A DNA stretch of 64,000 nt from Lachnospiraceae bacterium (lineage in GTDB: Bacteria; Bacillota; Clostridia; Lachnospirales; Lachnospiraceae). This document shows, one piece after another, positions 30,139 through 38,557 of this stretch (position 1 is the stretch's first letter; the number at the start of each line of letters is the position of its first letter). Under the pieces are notes generated by a model. That model was not told the DNA's origin and made no database searches. It saw only the letters and a program-made list of their open reading frames with translations. Location: positions 151,966 to 215,965 of the forward strand of contig CABJBM010000009.1 of NCBI GenBank assembly GCA_902363835.1. The letters are read 5' to 3'. The position numbers and the translations under genes were made by a program.

Positions 30139-33014
30139 TGGCCCGCATCGTTATAAAAAACGGTTACCTCAAGGGAGGCAGCGAAAAAACTGCCGCCCAT
30201 CTGAATAACCTCGTCAAGTATATTGCCACCCGTGATGGTGTGGATAAAATAAAGAATGGCCGTGAGCTTTGGCACGCTACGAAAAAACAGCAGGCTCTCG
30301 TCAAGGAAATCCTCCGGGAGTTTCCCGACACCAAGGAGCTGTTCGAGTATGAGGATTACCTCGCATACCCAAACCGGGAAAACGCCTCGGAGTTTATCAC
30401 CATCGCATTGGAACAGCATCTGGATAAAATCGGTGACCGGGAAAAATATCTGGACTACATTGCCAATCGTCCCCGCGTCGAAAAATTTGACAGCCACGGT
30501 TTGTTCACGAGCGGCGATGATCCACTGGTCTTAAATCAAGTTGCGGATGAGCTGTCCGCATATACCGGAAATGTGTGGATGCCGATTATTTCTCTCCGGC
30601 GTGAGGATGCCTCCCGGCTGGGGTATGACAATGCGCTTGCATGGAAGGCCCTGCTTTCCTCCAAGGCATTGGAGATTGCGGAGAATCTGAAAATCCATCC
30701 GGATCATCTGAAATGGTACGCTGCCTTTCATAATGAAAGCCACCATCCCCATGTCCACATGCTCTGCTACAGCACCGACCCCAAAGAAGGATACCTCACC
30801 AAGCAGGGCATCAAGAAGATGAAGTCCTCACTGGCAAATGATATTTTTCGGCAGGAGCTCATTCCGCTCTACGGGGAAAAGTCCCAGCGGCGGGATGACC
30901 TGAAGGAACGAGCTGCCGAGTCCATGCGGGGGTTAATCCGTCAGATGAAAGGCGGCGTTTTACAGAGTGACCGCATAGAGCAACTCATCACACACCTTGC
31001 CGAGCGTCTGCAAACGGTTGGCGGCAAAAAACAGTATGGATACCTCAAGGCGGAGCTGAAAAATATCGTGGACGAAATCGTGGATGAGCTGGCGCAGGAT
31101 AGTCGTGTCGCGGAAGCCTATCGCCTGTGGTGGGAAACCAGGGGCAGGATCGAATCCATCTATACCGAAACGCCATCCGAGCCACCGCCTCTTTCCCGCT
31201 GTGATGATTTCAAGTCCATCCGTAACATGGTCATTCAGGAAACCTTGCTCCTTGGGACCATGACCTTCGAGGAACCGGCATCGGTGGAAACCGCTCTTCC
31301 GGAGCCGGAGAATGATCTGGAGATACCCTCCGCCGACACGGAGGATGAAGAAGATCAGGAGTCGGCAGATGATGAGGGGCGGTCCACAAGGGAAAAAAAC
31401 TCTGACGGCAAGGAATCCTCTGACTCATGGTGGACGGAGGACTACACGCTGGCAAAGAAATACCTGTACGGCGATGAGGATGCCAGAATCCCGCAGGACT
31501 TTGAAAAAGCCCGTGAAATCTTCCTCGCGGAAGCGGGGGCGGATAATCCGCTTGCTCTATATGACCTTGGCCGAATGGCTGCCGATGGCCTTGGCTGCGA
31601 AGCGGATGCCGGAGAAGCGTACCAATGGTATGAAAAAGCCCTCGCCGTTTTCCATGCCGCCGAGGAAGAAAAGCCGTGGAAGTATACTGAGTACCGAATC
31701 GGCAAAATGGTTGCCGTTGGGCTTGGCACGGAGCAGGACTATCTGCAGGCGGCCGATTGGCTCACCCTCTCCGCGAATGCAAAGTATAAGTATGCTCAGT
31801 ATTCCCTTGGCGGTTTGTATTACCACGGTAAGGGCGTGGAACAGGATCGTGAAACTGCCTTTGCCCTCTATACCCGCTCGGCGGATCAGAGCTTTCCCTA
31901 TGCCAGTTTTGAGCTGGGTAAAATGCTGCGGGATGGAATAGGCTGTAAAAAAAATCAGCAGGACGCTGACCGCCGCTTTCAAGAAGCCTTTCTCGGCTTT
32001 GTTTCTCTGGAGGAAAAGGGCCATGATGATAAGCTCCAGTACCGTCTTGGCTGGATGCTTCTGAACGGCGTTGGTACTAACAAGAATGAAGCCAGGGCAA
32101 AGGAATACTTTGAAAAGGCGGCATCTGTGGGAAACCCCTTTGCCTGCTACCAGCTTGCCAAGCTCATCCTCTCCGATGAAAATGCACCGCAGCAAGAGGT
32201 AGAAAAGGCCCTTGGCTATCTCAGAAAAGCGGTGGAGGCAGAGAATCCCTATGCCGCATATTTTCTTGGAAAGCTCTATGAAAAGGGGCAGCACGTTGCG
32301 CAGAATACCGCCGAGGCGATACGACTCTATACCCTGTCGGCAGAACAAGACAATGACTTCGCCGCATACCGGCTCGGCAAGCTGTATCTTGGCGGTACGG
32401 GCGTACTGAAGGATGTGGAGTCCGCCGTTCGCTGGCTTACCTTTGCCGCCGACAAAAAAAATCAGTTTGCGGAATACGCCCTCGGCATCCTCTACTTCAA
32501 GGGGGAGGATGTTCCCAAGGATATCCCGAAAGCCATGGCGTACCTGAAACAGTCTGCCGGTCAGGGAAACCAGTTTGCACAGTACCGGCTTGGCAAGATT
32601 TACCTCATGGGTGAGGATGTGCCAAAAGACATACAGGCAGCCCTGCAATTTCTGACTGCCGCCGCTGAACAGGGAAATCAATATGCGCAGTACACCCTCG
32701 GCAAGCTGTATCTGATGGGCAAGGACGTTCCAAGGGACAAGGATGCCGCTGTCCGCTGGTTTACCCTCTCGGCAGCGCAGGGCAACATCTACGCTCAGTT
32801 TTTCCTCGACCATATGGACAGCTTCAAAGACCCCTCCGTCCTGCTGGCGGGGACACGGCTCCTGCATCACATGAGCCGTATTTTTTCTGACAATACGCCG
32901 CCGCTGAAGCCACCCGGTCCTCACATTGACCGAAAACGGCGTCTCAAGCTGAACGAGAAAAAGCGTGCGGCCGGTCATGCCCAGGGGGATCACGAACAGA
33001 CTATGTCGCTATAA
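30138..33014 (+). CDS. MobP-type relaxase fused to Sel1 repeats
   Basis: A 958-residue relaxase that would nick oriT and lead the strand into the recipient. The metal-binding histidine motif HNESHHPHVHML lies near residue 197, and a candidate nicking Tyr is in the N-terminal part. Residues about 400-430 are an acidic linker. From about 435 to 910 there are roughly ten Sel1-like (TPR-type) repeats of 36 residues with signatures such as YRLGKLYLGGTGV and AQYTLGKLYLMGKDV. Sel1 repeats are protein-binding solenoids, so this tail may recruit the coupling protein. The family is probably the MobP3 type. Confidence 0.88.
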   Translation: MARIVIKNGYLKGGSEKTAAHLNNLVKYIATRDGVDKIKNGRELWHATKKQQALVKEILREFPDTKELFEYEDYLAYPNRENASEFITIALEQHLDKIGDREKYLDYIANRPRVEKFDSHGLFTSGDDPLVLNQVADELSAYTGNVWMPIISLRREDASRLGYDNALAWKALLSSKALEIAENLKIHPDHLKWYAAFHNESHHPHVHMLCYSTDPKEGYLTKQGIKKMKSSLANDIFRQELIPLYGEKSQRRDDLKERAAESMRGLIRQMKGGVLQSDRIEQLITHLAERLQTVGGKKQYGYLKAELKNIVDEIVDELAQDSRVAEAYRLWWETRGRIESIYTETPSEPPPLSRCDDFKSIRNMVIQETLLLGTMTFEEPASVETALPEPENDLEIPSADTEDEEDQESADDEGRSTREKNSDGKESSDSWWTEDYTLAKKYLYGDEDARIPQDFEKAREIFLAEAGADNPLALYDLGRMAADGLGCEADAGEAYQWYEKALAVFHAAEEEKPWKYTEYRIGKMVAVGLGTEQDYLQAADWLTLSANAKYKYAQYSLGGLYYHGKGVEQDRETAFALYTRSADQSFPYASFELGKMLRDGIGCKKNQQDADRRFQEAFLGFVSLEEKGHDDKLQYRLGWMLLNGVGTNKNEARAKEYFEKAASVGNPFACYQLAKLILSDENAPQQEVEKALGYLRKAVEAENPYAAYFLGKLYEKGQHVAQNTAEAIRLYTLSAEQDNDFAAYRLGKLYLGGTGVLKDVESAVRWLTFAADKKNQFAEYALGILYFKGEDVPKDIPKAMAYLKQSAGQGNQFAQYRLGKIYLMGEDVPKDIQAALQFLTAAAEQGNQYAQYTLGKLYLMGKDVPRDKDAAVRWFTLSAAQGNIYAQFFLDHMDSFKDPSVLLAGTRLLHHMSRIFSDNTPPLKPPGPHIDRKRRLKLNEKKRAAGHAQGDHEQTMSL

Positions 33015-33030
33015 CGATTGGAGGATAACT

Positions 33031-33189
33031 GTGAAGAAACAGAAAAATAAAATCAAGCAGCAGCCCATCAAGGGGAAATTGCTCCAGAACCATTGCCGTC
33101 CTGTAAAAAGGGCGGCTTTTTTCATAGAATCGGCAATCGCCACAGGTAGGAGGTGCATCTATGGGTGTCTATGTGCATTTTACAGATGA
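33031..33189 (+). CDS. doubtful 52-residue small ORF
   Basis: A GTG at 33031 with GGAGG upstream opens a 52-residue basic frame (KKQKNKIKQQPIKGKLLQNH). It then runs through a terminator hairpin and into the start of the next gene, so the second half is probably not meaningful. The first 25 codons look like a real Lys/Gln-rich peptide start; it may be a leader peptide or a decayed gene. Confidence 0.3.
   Translation: MKKQKNKIKQQPIKGKLLQNHCRPVKRAAFFIESAIATGRRCIYGCLCAFYR
33095..33122 (+). terminator. intrinsic terminator before the TOPRIM gene
   Basis: GCCGTCCT and AGGGCGGC form an 8-bp stem (one G-U) with loop GTAAAA, followed by TTTTTT. It probably ends the relaxase transcript, 39 bases before the next start. 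Confidence 0.8.
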
Positions 33190-34579
33190 GCAGAAGTACC
33201 GTGCCAACAATGTGGATCTTGTGGACTTCCTCCAGCGTCGCGGTGAGAAGCTGATTCCCAGCGGCCGGGATAAAAGGTTGGCGTCCGACCGCAGCATCAC
33301 CGTCCGGGGAAACGAGTGGTACGATCATTCCGCGGAGAGCGGCGGGTATTCCATTGACTTCGTGCGAAACTTTTACGGTCTCACTTTTCCCGAAGCCGTG
33401 ACCATGCTGCTGGGTGGTGAGCAGGGGGAGGTCTATCGGCCCACCTCACAAAAGAAGCAGGAGCCGAAAAAGCCCTTCGCTCTTCCGGCTCCCCACAGCG
33501 ATATGCGCCGTGTCTATGCCTACCTTACAAAAACCCGGCTCATCGACCGTGAAGTGGTCAGTTACTTTGCCAGATTAAAGCTCCTGTACGAGAGCTGCGA
33601 AAAGTCCAAGGACGGCACGAAGGAATACCATAACGCCGTATTTGTAGGATTCGATGAAAACGGTGTGCCGCGCCATGCCCACAAGCGGGGACTGTATACC
33701 GATGGACCCGGCTTCAAAGGCAACGTGGATAGCTGCGATCCAAACTACAGTTTCCACCATATCGGCACAAGCAACCGCCTCTATGTATTCGAGGCGCCCA
33801 TCGACCTGCTGTCTTATATTACCTTGCATCCCCAGGACTGGAAGAAGCACAGCTATGTGGCTCTCTGCGGTGTATCAGAATACGCCATGATGAAGATGCT
33901 GGAGCTGTATCCAAACCTAACCCATGTGGTTCTGTGTCTGGACCATGATGAGGCTGGAATCGAAGCGTCGGAGAAATACCAGGACCTGCTGTTGGCAAAA
34001 GAGATTTCATGTGAGCGGGAGCTTTCCATGCACAAGGACTGGAATGAGGATATCAAGGCCAAACACGGATTGACGGCCATTCCCGCTGAGGAACATCCCC
34101 AGCATATTCTTCGGGATGATATCTGCCGGCAGCTTATGGAATCGGGATTGCCTGCGAAATCCGGCTGCTCTGCGGATACCCTGTCCGCCCTGCTCATAAA
34201 AACCCGTTCCCATCTGCATTGGGGACGCTTTTCCGAGGCGGATGATTGTCTTCGGGAGATGTGCCTCCACTCTATGGCTGGTGCCGTGAGGGAGTACCGG
34301 CAGATGGATCACAGCCGGGATCTCTCCGCTGTGCAGGCAAGTCTCCACAATGGGTTCAGAACCTATGAAAACCGCGGGCATCTGAAAACCCGGCTGGATT
34401 TACTGGAGTCCGACATCATGTCTCTGCGGAGCTATGAGCGTGTGGTGTCTGCCGTCGAAAAGGAAAAACTGGCAGAGTGCTATGAACACATTGCCGCCCA
34501 CGGTCTCAAGGGAACCATCCTGCTGGAGAAACACCGGCAAAAGATGGAGCAGAATCAGGAAATGAAGCTGTCCATGTAA
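33161..34579 (+). CDS. TOPRIM/DUF3991 primase-like protein
   Basis: A 472-residue protein. The N-terminus has a primase-like zinc-finger replacement region (DLVDFLQRRGEKLIPSGRDK, then WYDHSAESGGYSIDFVRNFYG), and a TOPRIM core follows with the acidic residues YVFEAPIDLLSY and VVLCLDHDEAGIEA. DUF3991-TOPRIM proteins are typical ICE genes that probably prime the complementary strand after transfer. The last 150 residues are helical. The start follows GTAGGAGG. Confidence 0.85.
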   Translation: MGVYVHFTDEQKYRANNVDLVDFLQRRGEKLIPSGRDKRLASDRSITVRGNEWYDHSAESGGYSIDFVRNFYGLTFPEAVTMLLGGEQGEVYRPTSQKKQEPKKPFALPAPHSDMRRVYAYLTKTRLIDREVVSYFARLKLLYESCEKSKDGTKEYHNAVFVGFDENGVPRHAHKRGLYTDGPGFKGNVDSCDPNYSFHHIGTSNRLYVFEAPIDLLSYITLHPQDWKKHSYVALCGVSEYAMMKMLELYPNLTHVVLCLDHDEAGIEASEKYQDLLLAKEISCERELSMHKDWNEDIKAKHGLTAIPAEEHPQHILRDDICRQLMESGLPAKSGCSADTLSALLIKTRSHLHWGRFSEADDCLREMCLHSMAGAVREYRQMDHSRDLSAVQASLHNGFRTYENRGHLKTRLDLLESDIMSLRSYERVVSAVEKEKLAECYEHIAAHGLKGTILLEKHRQKMEQNQEMKLSM

Positions 34580-34597
34580 AGCCCGGCAATAGCACCA

Positions 34598-34639
34598 CCT
34601 CCGCTTCTGACATTTCAAGTCGTCAGAAGAATAAGGAGG
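34598..34639 (+). promoter_or_regulatory. leader hairpin that can hide the virD4 ribosome site
   Basis: CCTCC (34598-34602) can pair with the Shine-Dalgarno GGAGG (34635-34639), and the inner CTTCTGAC pairs with GTCAGAAG. The same architecture, sharing an 18-base sequence beginning CCTCCGCTTCTGAC, precedes the sigma-like gene at 54712. Confidence 0.6.
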
Positions 34640-34645
34640 ATCTCT

Positions 34646-36460
34646 ATGCAATCTCAAGTTTACATCCTGATTGGCGCCGCAGCCATAATGTTCGCTGTCA
34701 TCGGTGGCTTGTCTCTGCTGGCGCATTATTATACTTTAAACGGCATCAAATCCCGCACGGTAGGCGACGGGCAGCACGGCACGGCACGGTTCGCATCAAA
34801 GCAGGAAATCAAAAATACCTATAAACACATTCCATTTCAACCGGAGCTTTGGAGGCGGGGCGAAAGCCTCCCCACTGAGCAGGGAGTTATACTCGGAAGC
34901 AAGGGCGAGAAAAATGCTGTCACCGCATTGGTGGATACCGACGATGTTCACATTTTGATGATCGGCGCATCCGGCGTAGGAAAAACAGCGTTCTTTTTAT
35001 ACCCAAATATGGAATACGCCTGCGCCAGTGGGATGAGTTTTCTGGCATTGGACACCAAGGGTGACCTCGCCCGAAACTATGGAAGCATTGCTCAAAATTA
35101 CTATGGTTACAATGTGTCAGTCATAGACCTGCGAAACCCAAGCCGCTCAAATGGAAATAATCTGCTCACCCTTATCAACCGTTATATGGATATCTGCCGC
35201 AGGGAACCCAATAATCTGGCCGCCAGAGCCAAGGCGGAAAAGTACGCCAAAATCTTGGCTAAAACCATTGTCAATCCAGAAGGGGATGCGTCCAGCTATG
35301 GACAAAATGCTTTCTTTTACGATGCAGCCGAGGGGTTGTTGACATCGGTCGTCCTTTTGCTGGCTGAGTATTTACCGCCCACAGATGAAAACCCCCAGGA
35401 GCAGCGGCACATCATTTCTGTATTCAAGCTGGTACAAGATTTACTGGAACCCTCCAAAGTAAAGGGGAAAAGCCAATTTCAACTTTTAATGAATAAGCTT
35501 CCCGGAGATCACAAAGCCCGCTGGTTTGCCGGTGCCGCTCTGAACAGTGCAGAGCAGGCGATGGCCTCCGTTATGTCCACGGTGCTGTCGCGCCTGAATG
35601 CTTTTTTAGATTCCGAGCTGGAGCAGGTGCTGTGCTTTGACAGCACCATTGATGCAGAAACCTTTGCAAACGAGAAGTCAGCCATTTTTTTAATTCTCCC
35701 GGAGGAAGATCAGACCAAGAACTTCATGGCCGGACTCATGATCCAAAACCTGTCCCGTGAACTGTTTTCCGTAGCCGATGAGAACGGCGGCAAGCTAAAA
35801 AACCGTGTGGTTCTTTTTTGCGATGAGTTGGGAACCATGCCGCCGTTTGATATCCTACCCTTGTTTTCGGCGGGGCGCTCTCGCCGGTTAACTTTGGTGC
35901 CGATCATCCAGAGTCTTGCACAGCTCGAAAAGAATTATGGCAGAGAAGGCAGTGAAATCGTGCAGGACAACTGCCAGGACACCATCTTCGGTGGCTTTGC
36001 CCCTAACAGCCAAACAGCCGAGGTATTGAGCAAGGCGCTGGGAAGCCGCACCGTCATGAGCGGCAGTATCAGCAGAGGGAAAAATGATCCCTCGCAGTCT
36101 CTGCAAATGATGGAGCGTCCCCTCATGACCCCGGATGAACTCAAATCCATTCCAAAAGGTAGCTTTGTTGTAATGAAAACCGGCACCCATCCCATGAGGA
36201 CAAAGCTGCGGCTGTTTCTTGATTGGGGCATTCGTTTCGGGGAGCCTTATACTGTGGAGGAAAAAGCAAACCGAAAAGTGGTGTATGCTGATAAGCAGGC
36301 GCTGGAGGAAAATATTGTCCGTAGGCACACAGCCTGCATGATGGTGGATGAAGAAACCGGGGAGATTTTGGAGCCGCCATCTGGAACAGGAACCCTTCAT
36401 ACCCCGGCAGCAGAACCCTCTGAAAACACCATGCGCCGCCGTAGCACGCTCAAAACGTAA
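34646..36460 (+). CDS. VirD4/TcpA-type coupling protein
   Basis: A 604-residue coupling ATPase that links the relaxase-DNA complex to the secretion channel. Two N-terminal hydrophobic stretches (only the first, residues 5-28, is clear) precede the VirD4 core: Walker A GASGVGKTAF near residue 108, ALDTKGDLA, Walker B VVLFCDELGTMPPFD near 390, and IIQSLAQLEKNYG. The C-terminal 60 residues are variable. The start follows AAGGAGGA, part of the leader hairpin. Confidence 0.92.
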   Translation: MQSQVYILIGAAAIMFAVIGGLSLLAHYYTLNGIKSRTVGDGQHGTARFASKQEIKNTYKHIPFQPELWRRGESLPTEQGVILGSKGEKNAVTALVDTDDVHILMIGASGVGKTAFFLYPNMEYACASGMSFLALDTKGDLARNYGSIAQNYYGYNVSVIDLRNPSRSNGNNLLTLINRYMDICRREPNNLAARAKAEKYAKILAKTIVNPEGDASSYGQNAFFYDAAEGLLTSVVLLLAEYLPPTDENPQEQRHIISVFKLVQDLLEPSKVKGKSQFQLLMNKLPGDHKARWFAGAALNSAEQAMASVMSTVLSRLNAFLDSELEQVLCFDSTIDAETFANEKSAIFLILPEEDQTKNFMAGLMIQNLSRELFSVADENGGKLKNRVVLFCDELGTMPPFDILPLFSAGRSRRLTLVPIIQSLAQLEKNYGREGSEIVQDNCQDTIFGGFAPNSQTAEVLSKALGSRTVMSGSISRGKNDPSQSLQMMERPLMTPDELKSIPKGSFVVMKTGTHPMRTKLRLFLDWGIRFGEPYTVEEKANRKVVYADKQALEENIVRRHTACMMVDEETGEILEPPSGTGTLHTPAAEPSENTMRRRSTLKT

Positions 36461-36471
36461 AGGAGGTTTCC

Positions 36472-36738
36472 GTGAGTTACTTCAACCACATTTATACCGC
36501 CTCGCCCGATGAGCTTCCCCATCGGGCGAGGGCTGTTTATATATATCTCCGTGACCGAGCTGGGAAAGGATCGGACTGCTGGCCTGCAGTAAAAACCATT
36601 GCCTACGACCTGCAGCTCTCACGTAGCACCGTCAAGCGCGCCCTCCATGATCTGGTCAAGGCGGGGCTCATTGAAAAGGAATCACGCTATCGGGAGAATG
36701 GAAGCAACACATCCAACCGTCTCATTTTAAAAAAATAG
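36472..36738 (+). CDS. winged-helix DNA-binding protein
   Basis: An 88-residue protein starting at GTG 36472 after AAAGGAGG. Almost the whole chain is a helix-turn-helix unit (SDCWPAVKTIAYDLQLSRST then VKRALHDLVKAGLIEKESRY) similar to those in replication initiators and GntR-like regulators. It follows virD4 by 11 bp as in related ICEs and may regulate transfer genes or plasmid-like replication of the excised circle. Confidence 0.75.
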   Translation: MSYFNHIYTASPDELPHRARAVYIYLRDRAGKGSDCWPAVKTIAYDLQLSRSTVKRALHDLVKAGLIEKESRYRENGSNTSNRLILKK

Positions 36739-36985
36739 CAGGCCACGGCAGAGTGAAAAGACGAATTTACCGCCAAGGGGTTGTTCCGTTTTTTCGCTGA
36801 ACCCAGGTGCGGTTCACTGTGAACCCACCAGAACCTCTCACTCTAAGAAAAGATTATCACAGAAAAGAATAAAATGTATTAGTGTGGCCGATTGAAAGAA
36901 AGATATGTAGCACGAAACAGCTGGTTAGCGAAGAGGTTAGAAATGCCCATAAATAACAGCGTGAGGATATAATTTACTTCCCTTC
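36739..36985. other. non-coding junction between ICE backbone and cargo
   Basis: No gene is seen. There is a cluster of short GAACC/GGTTC repeats around 36797-36835, including the palindrome GGTTCAC-T-GTGAACC. Base composition shifts here from GC-rich backbone to AT-rich cargo. Confidence 0.5.
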
Positions 36986-37034
36986 TTGAAAAGTGAGCAG
37001 TTGTTCACTATAATGATGGTGAACAACTGCTCAC
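36986..37034 (+). promoter_or_regulatory. TetR promoter with perfect 16-bp inverted-repeat operator
   Basis: TTGAAA (36986-36991), 17 bases, TATAAT (37009-37014). GTGAGCAGTTGTTCAC (36993-37008) fills the spacer and its exact complement (37019-37034) follows the -10 box. Each arm is itself nearly palindromic, so two TetR dimers may bind and block the promoter. Confidence 0.85.
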
Positions 37035-37057
37035 TGCATTTATTGATGGAGGTTATT

Positions 37058-37693
37058 ATGCCCAAAAACGAAACACGGGATACAAAGGAAGTTATTTTGA
37101 CCGTTGCGCTAAAACTGTTTTCTGAAAAAGGTTATGATGGGGTTGGCATCCGTGACATATCAAAAGAAATCGGAATACGGGAAAGCGCCCTTTACAAGCA
37201 TTATAGCGGTAAGCAAGACATTTTTGACTCAATTCTCAAAGACATTGAGCGTCGTTATCAAGAGGAAGTCTCTACTTTTCTTCCTCCTGAAGGCATAGCC
37301 AATATTCTATCGGAAGAAAGCGGCGTGAGAGAGGAACTATTCCGTATCAGCGTTACGATGTTCCAGTTCTATCTCAAAACAGAGTATGGTTCGCAACTGC
37401 GTAGAATGTTGACAATGGAACAGTATAGAAGGTCGGAGGCAAGCAAGTTTTTTAGGGAATTGATAATAGACAAGGGCTTAGATTATATATCAGACGTGTT
37501 CAATAATTTAATAGATGATAGGATTTATGTTGATGCTGACCCAATGGTAATGGCCTTGCAGTTTTATTCACCTTTGTATTTGCTGTTATCAAAATACGAC
37601 AATCAGCCCAAAAAATATGAAGAAGCTTTATCTTTTTTAGAAAAACATATTACGATGTTCAATAAAACTTATTTAAGGAGCGATAAACAATGA
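37058..37693 (+). CDS. TetR-family repressor
   Basis: A 211-residue regulator starting at ATG 37058 behind GATGGAGG. The N-terminal helix-turn-helix is clear (LKLFSEKGYDGVGIRDISKE, then IGIRESALYKHYSGKQDIFD). The C-terminal ligand domain is not specific. It should repress its own operon by binding the inverted repeat upstream. It overlaps the membrane protein gene by 4 bp, so that protein is the probable target and perhaps an efflux or envelope factor. Confidence 0.85.
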   Translation: MPKNETRDTKEVILTVALKLFSEKGYDGVGIRDISKEIGIRESALYKHYSGKQDIFDSILKDIERRYQEEVSTFLPPEGIANILSEESGVREELFRISVTMFQFYLKTEYGSQLRRMLTMEQYRRSEASKFFRELIIDKGLDYISDVFNNLIDDRIYVDADPMVMALQFYSPLYLLLSKYDNQPKKYEEALSFLEKHITMFNKTYLRSDKQ

Positions 37694-38058
37694 AAGGAAT
37701 TGGAATATTGGCAGCAGAGTGGTTTATAACCGGCCTGATTGTTTATGCAGGACTATCCGGCAAACAAATATTATTCATCAATGGGCCGAGATCGGCTGTT
37801 ATTACTTTGGGTGCAATCGGCTTTGCAATGTGTATGATTATGCCGACCATCGGAAAATTCATCAGCAATGCACCTGCTCACCCACTCACCATCATGGGGT
37901 ACATCTTTGGAACAATCGCATTACTTACAACAGCAGCACAAATATTCAAATGGAAAATTCCTATTCTTTATGACCCCAAAATTGCACTTCTTGTAGTTGC
38001 TGGCTGTATTGTCGTAAAGTCGATTATTGGCAGGTTTGCACCGTTAATAGTTAAATAA
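37690..38058 (+). CDS. four-helix membrane protein
   Basis: A 122-residue protein with four hydrophobic segments (about residues 5-25, 36-54, 66-84, 95-115). It contains GPRSAVITLGAIGFAMCMIM and PAHPLTIMGYIFG. I do not recognise a family. It is co-transcribed with the TetR gene and is AT-rich. Small TetR-linked membrane proteins often help with lipophilic compounds, but no substrate can be inferred. Confidence 0.6.
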   Translation: MKGIGILAAEWFITGLIVYAGLSGKQILFINGPRSAVITLGAIGFAMCMIMPTIGKFISNAPAHPLTIMGYIFGTIALLTTAAQIFKWKIPILYDPKIALLVVAGCIVVKSIIGRFAPLIVK

Positions 38059-38090
38059 ATAGCCGAAAAGAGGACGTTTTATAGTCTGCC

Positions 38091-38270
38091 GTAGACTTCA
38101 GCTTTATTTACGACAGGGTGCCGGATCACTCGATGATCTCCCAAAACCGGCGTAGACGGTTTCACGGGGAAAGTCTGTTCCGCCGCCTGATCGAGCATAT
38201 CTTGCATCTGTGCATGGATAAAGGTCTGGTAGCCGGAGTATCCGCAAGAACATTTTCGAGGAAGCGGTAA
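38091..38270 (+). pseudogene. IS1182-family transposase remnant
   Basis: An open frame of 59 codons reads VDFSFIYD-RVPDHSMISQ-NRRRRF, then LFRRLIEHILHLCMDKGLVAGVSA. The pieces match the start and the PDHS region of IS1182-type transposases, but the roughly 50-100 residues normally between them are missing at the D/R junction. The rest of the gene is gone. The region is a fossil of an insertion between the TetR and ABC operons. Confidence 0.65.
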
Positions 38271-38380
38271 AACGGTAGCGATAAACGGATGGCACGCCTA
38301 CTCACGAGCACATTCTGAATCTGCAGCAGATTTGGTGCGAGGGCAGCTTTGCGGCACAAAAGTGGGAACATTTAATTTTT

Positions 38381-38452
38381 GAGATTTGCCGCAGGATTTT
38401 AAAGTCCTGCGGCAGATCTCTTGCATTAAACCCCGCCTACAGGTCCGGCGGG
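38381..38452. repeat. paired hairpins after the transposase remnant
   Basis: GAGATttGCCGCAGGA (38381-38396) pairs with 38405-38420 (10 perfect central pairs), then CCCGCC (38432-38437) with GGCGGG (38447-38452). They could be leftover ends of the insertion element or a terminator; no clear T-run follows. Confidence 0.45.
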
Positions 38453-38491
38453 ATTTGTCAAGCCGGCGCACAAATATCAAATGCAAGAACC

Positions 38492-38541
38492 TTGACAAAA
38501 ATTCTATTTGACCATATAATTAAATATAGTCAAATAGAATT
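38492..38541 (+). promoter_or_regulatory. consensus promoter with 13-bp operator for the ABC operon
   Basis: TTGACA (38492-38497), 17 bases, TATAAT (38515-38520), both exact consensus. AATTCTATTTGAC (38500-38512) and its exact complement (38529-38541) flank the -10 box, as expected for the TetR encoded next. Confidence 0.88.
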
Positions 38542-38557
38542 GGAGGGAAGAAATACA

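Noticed and set aside
31480-32850. Sel1 region as a DNA tandem repeat
   Set aside because: The repetition is at the protein level and diverged in DNA, so it is described in the relaxase entry.
31557-32993. 478-residue minus-strand open frame
   Set aside because: It is the antisense shadow of the Sel1 repeats in the relaxase gene.
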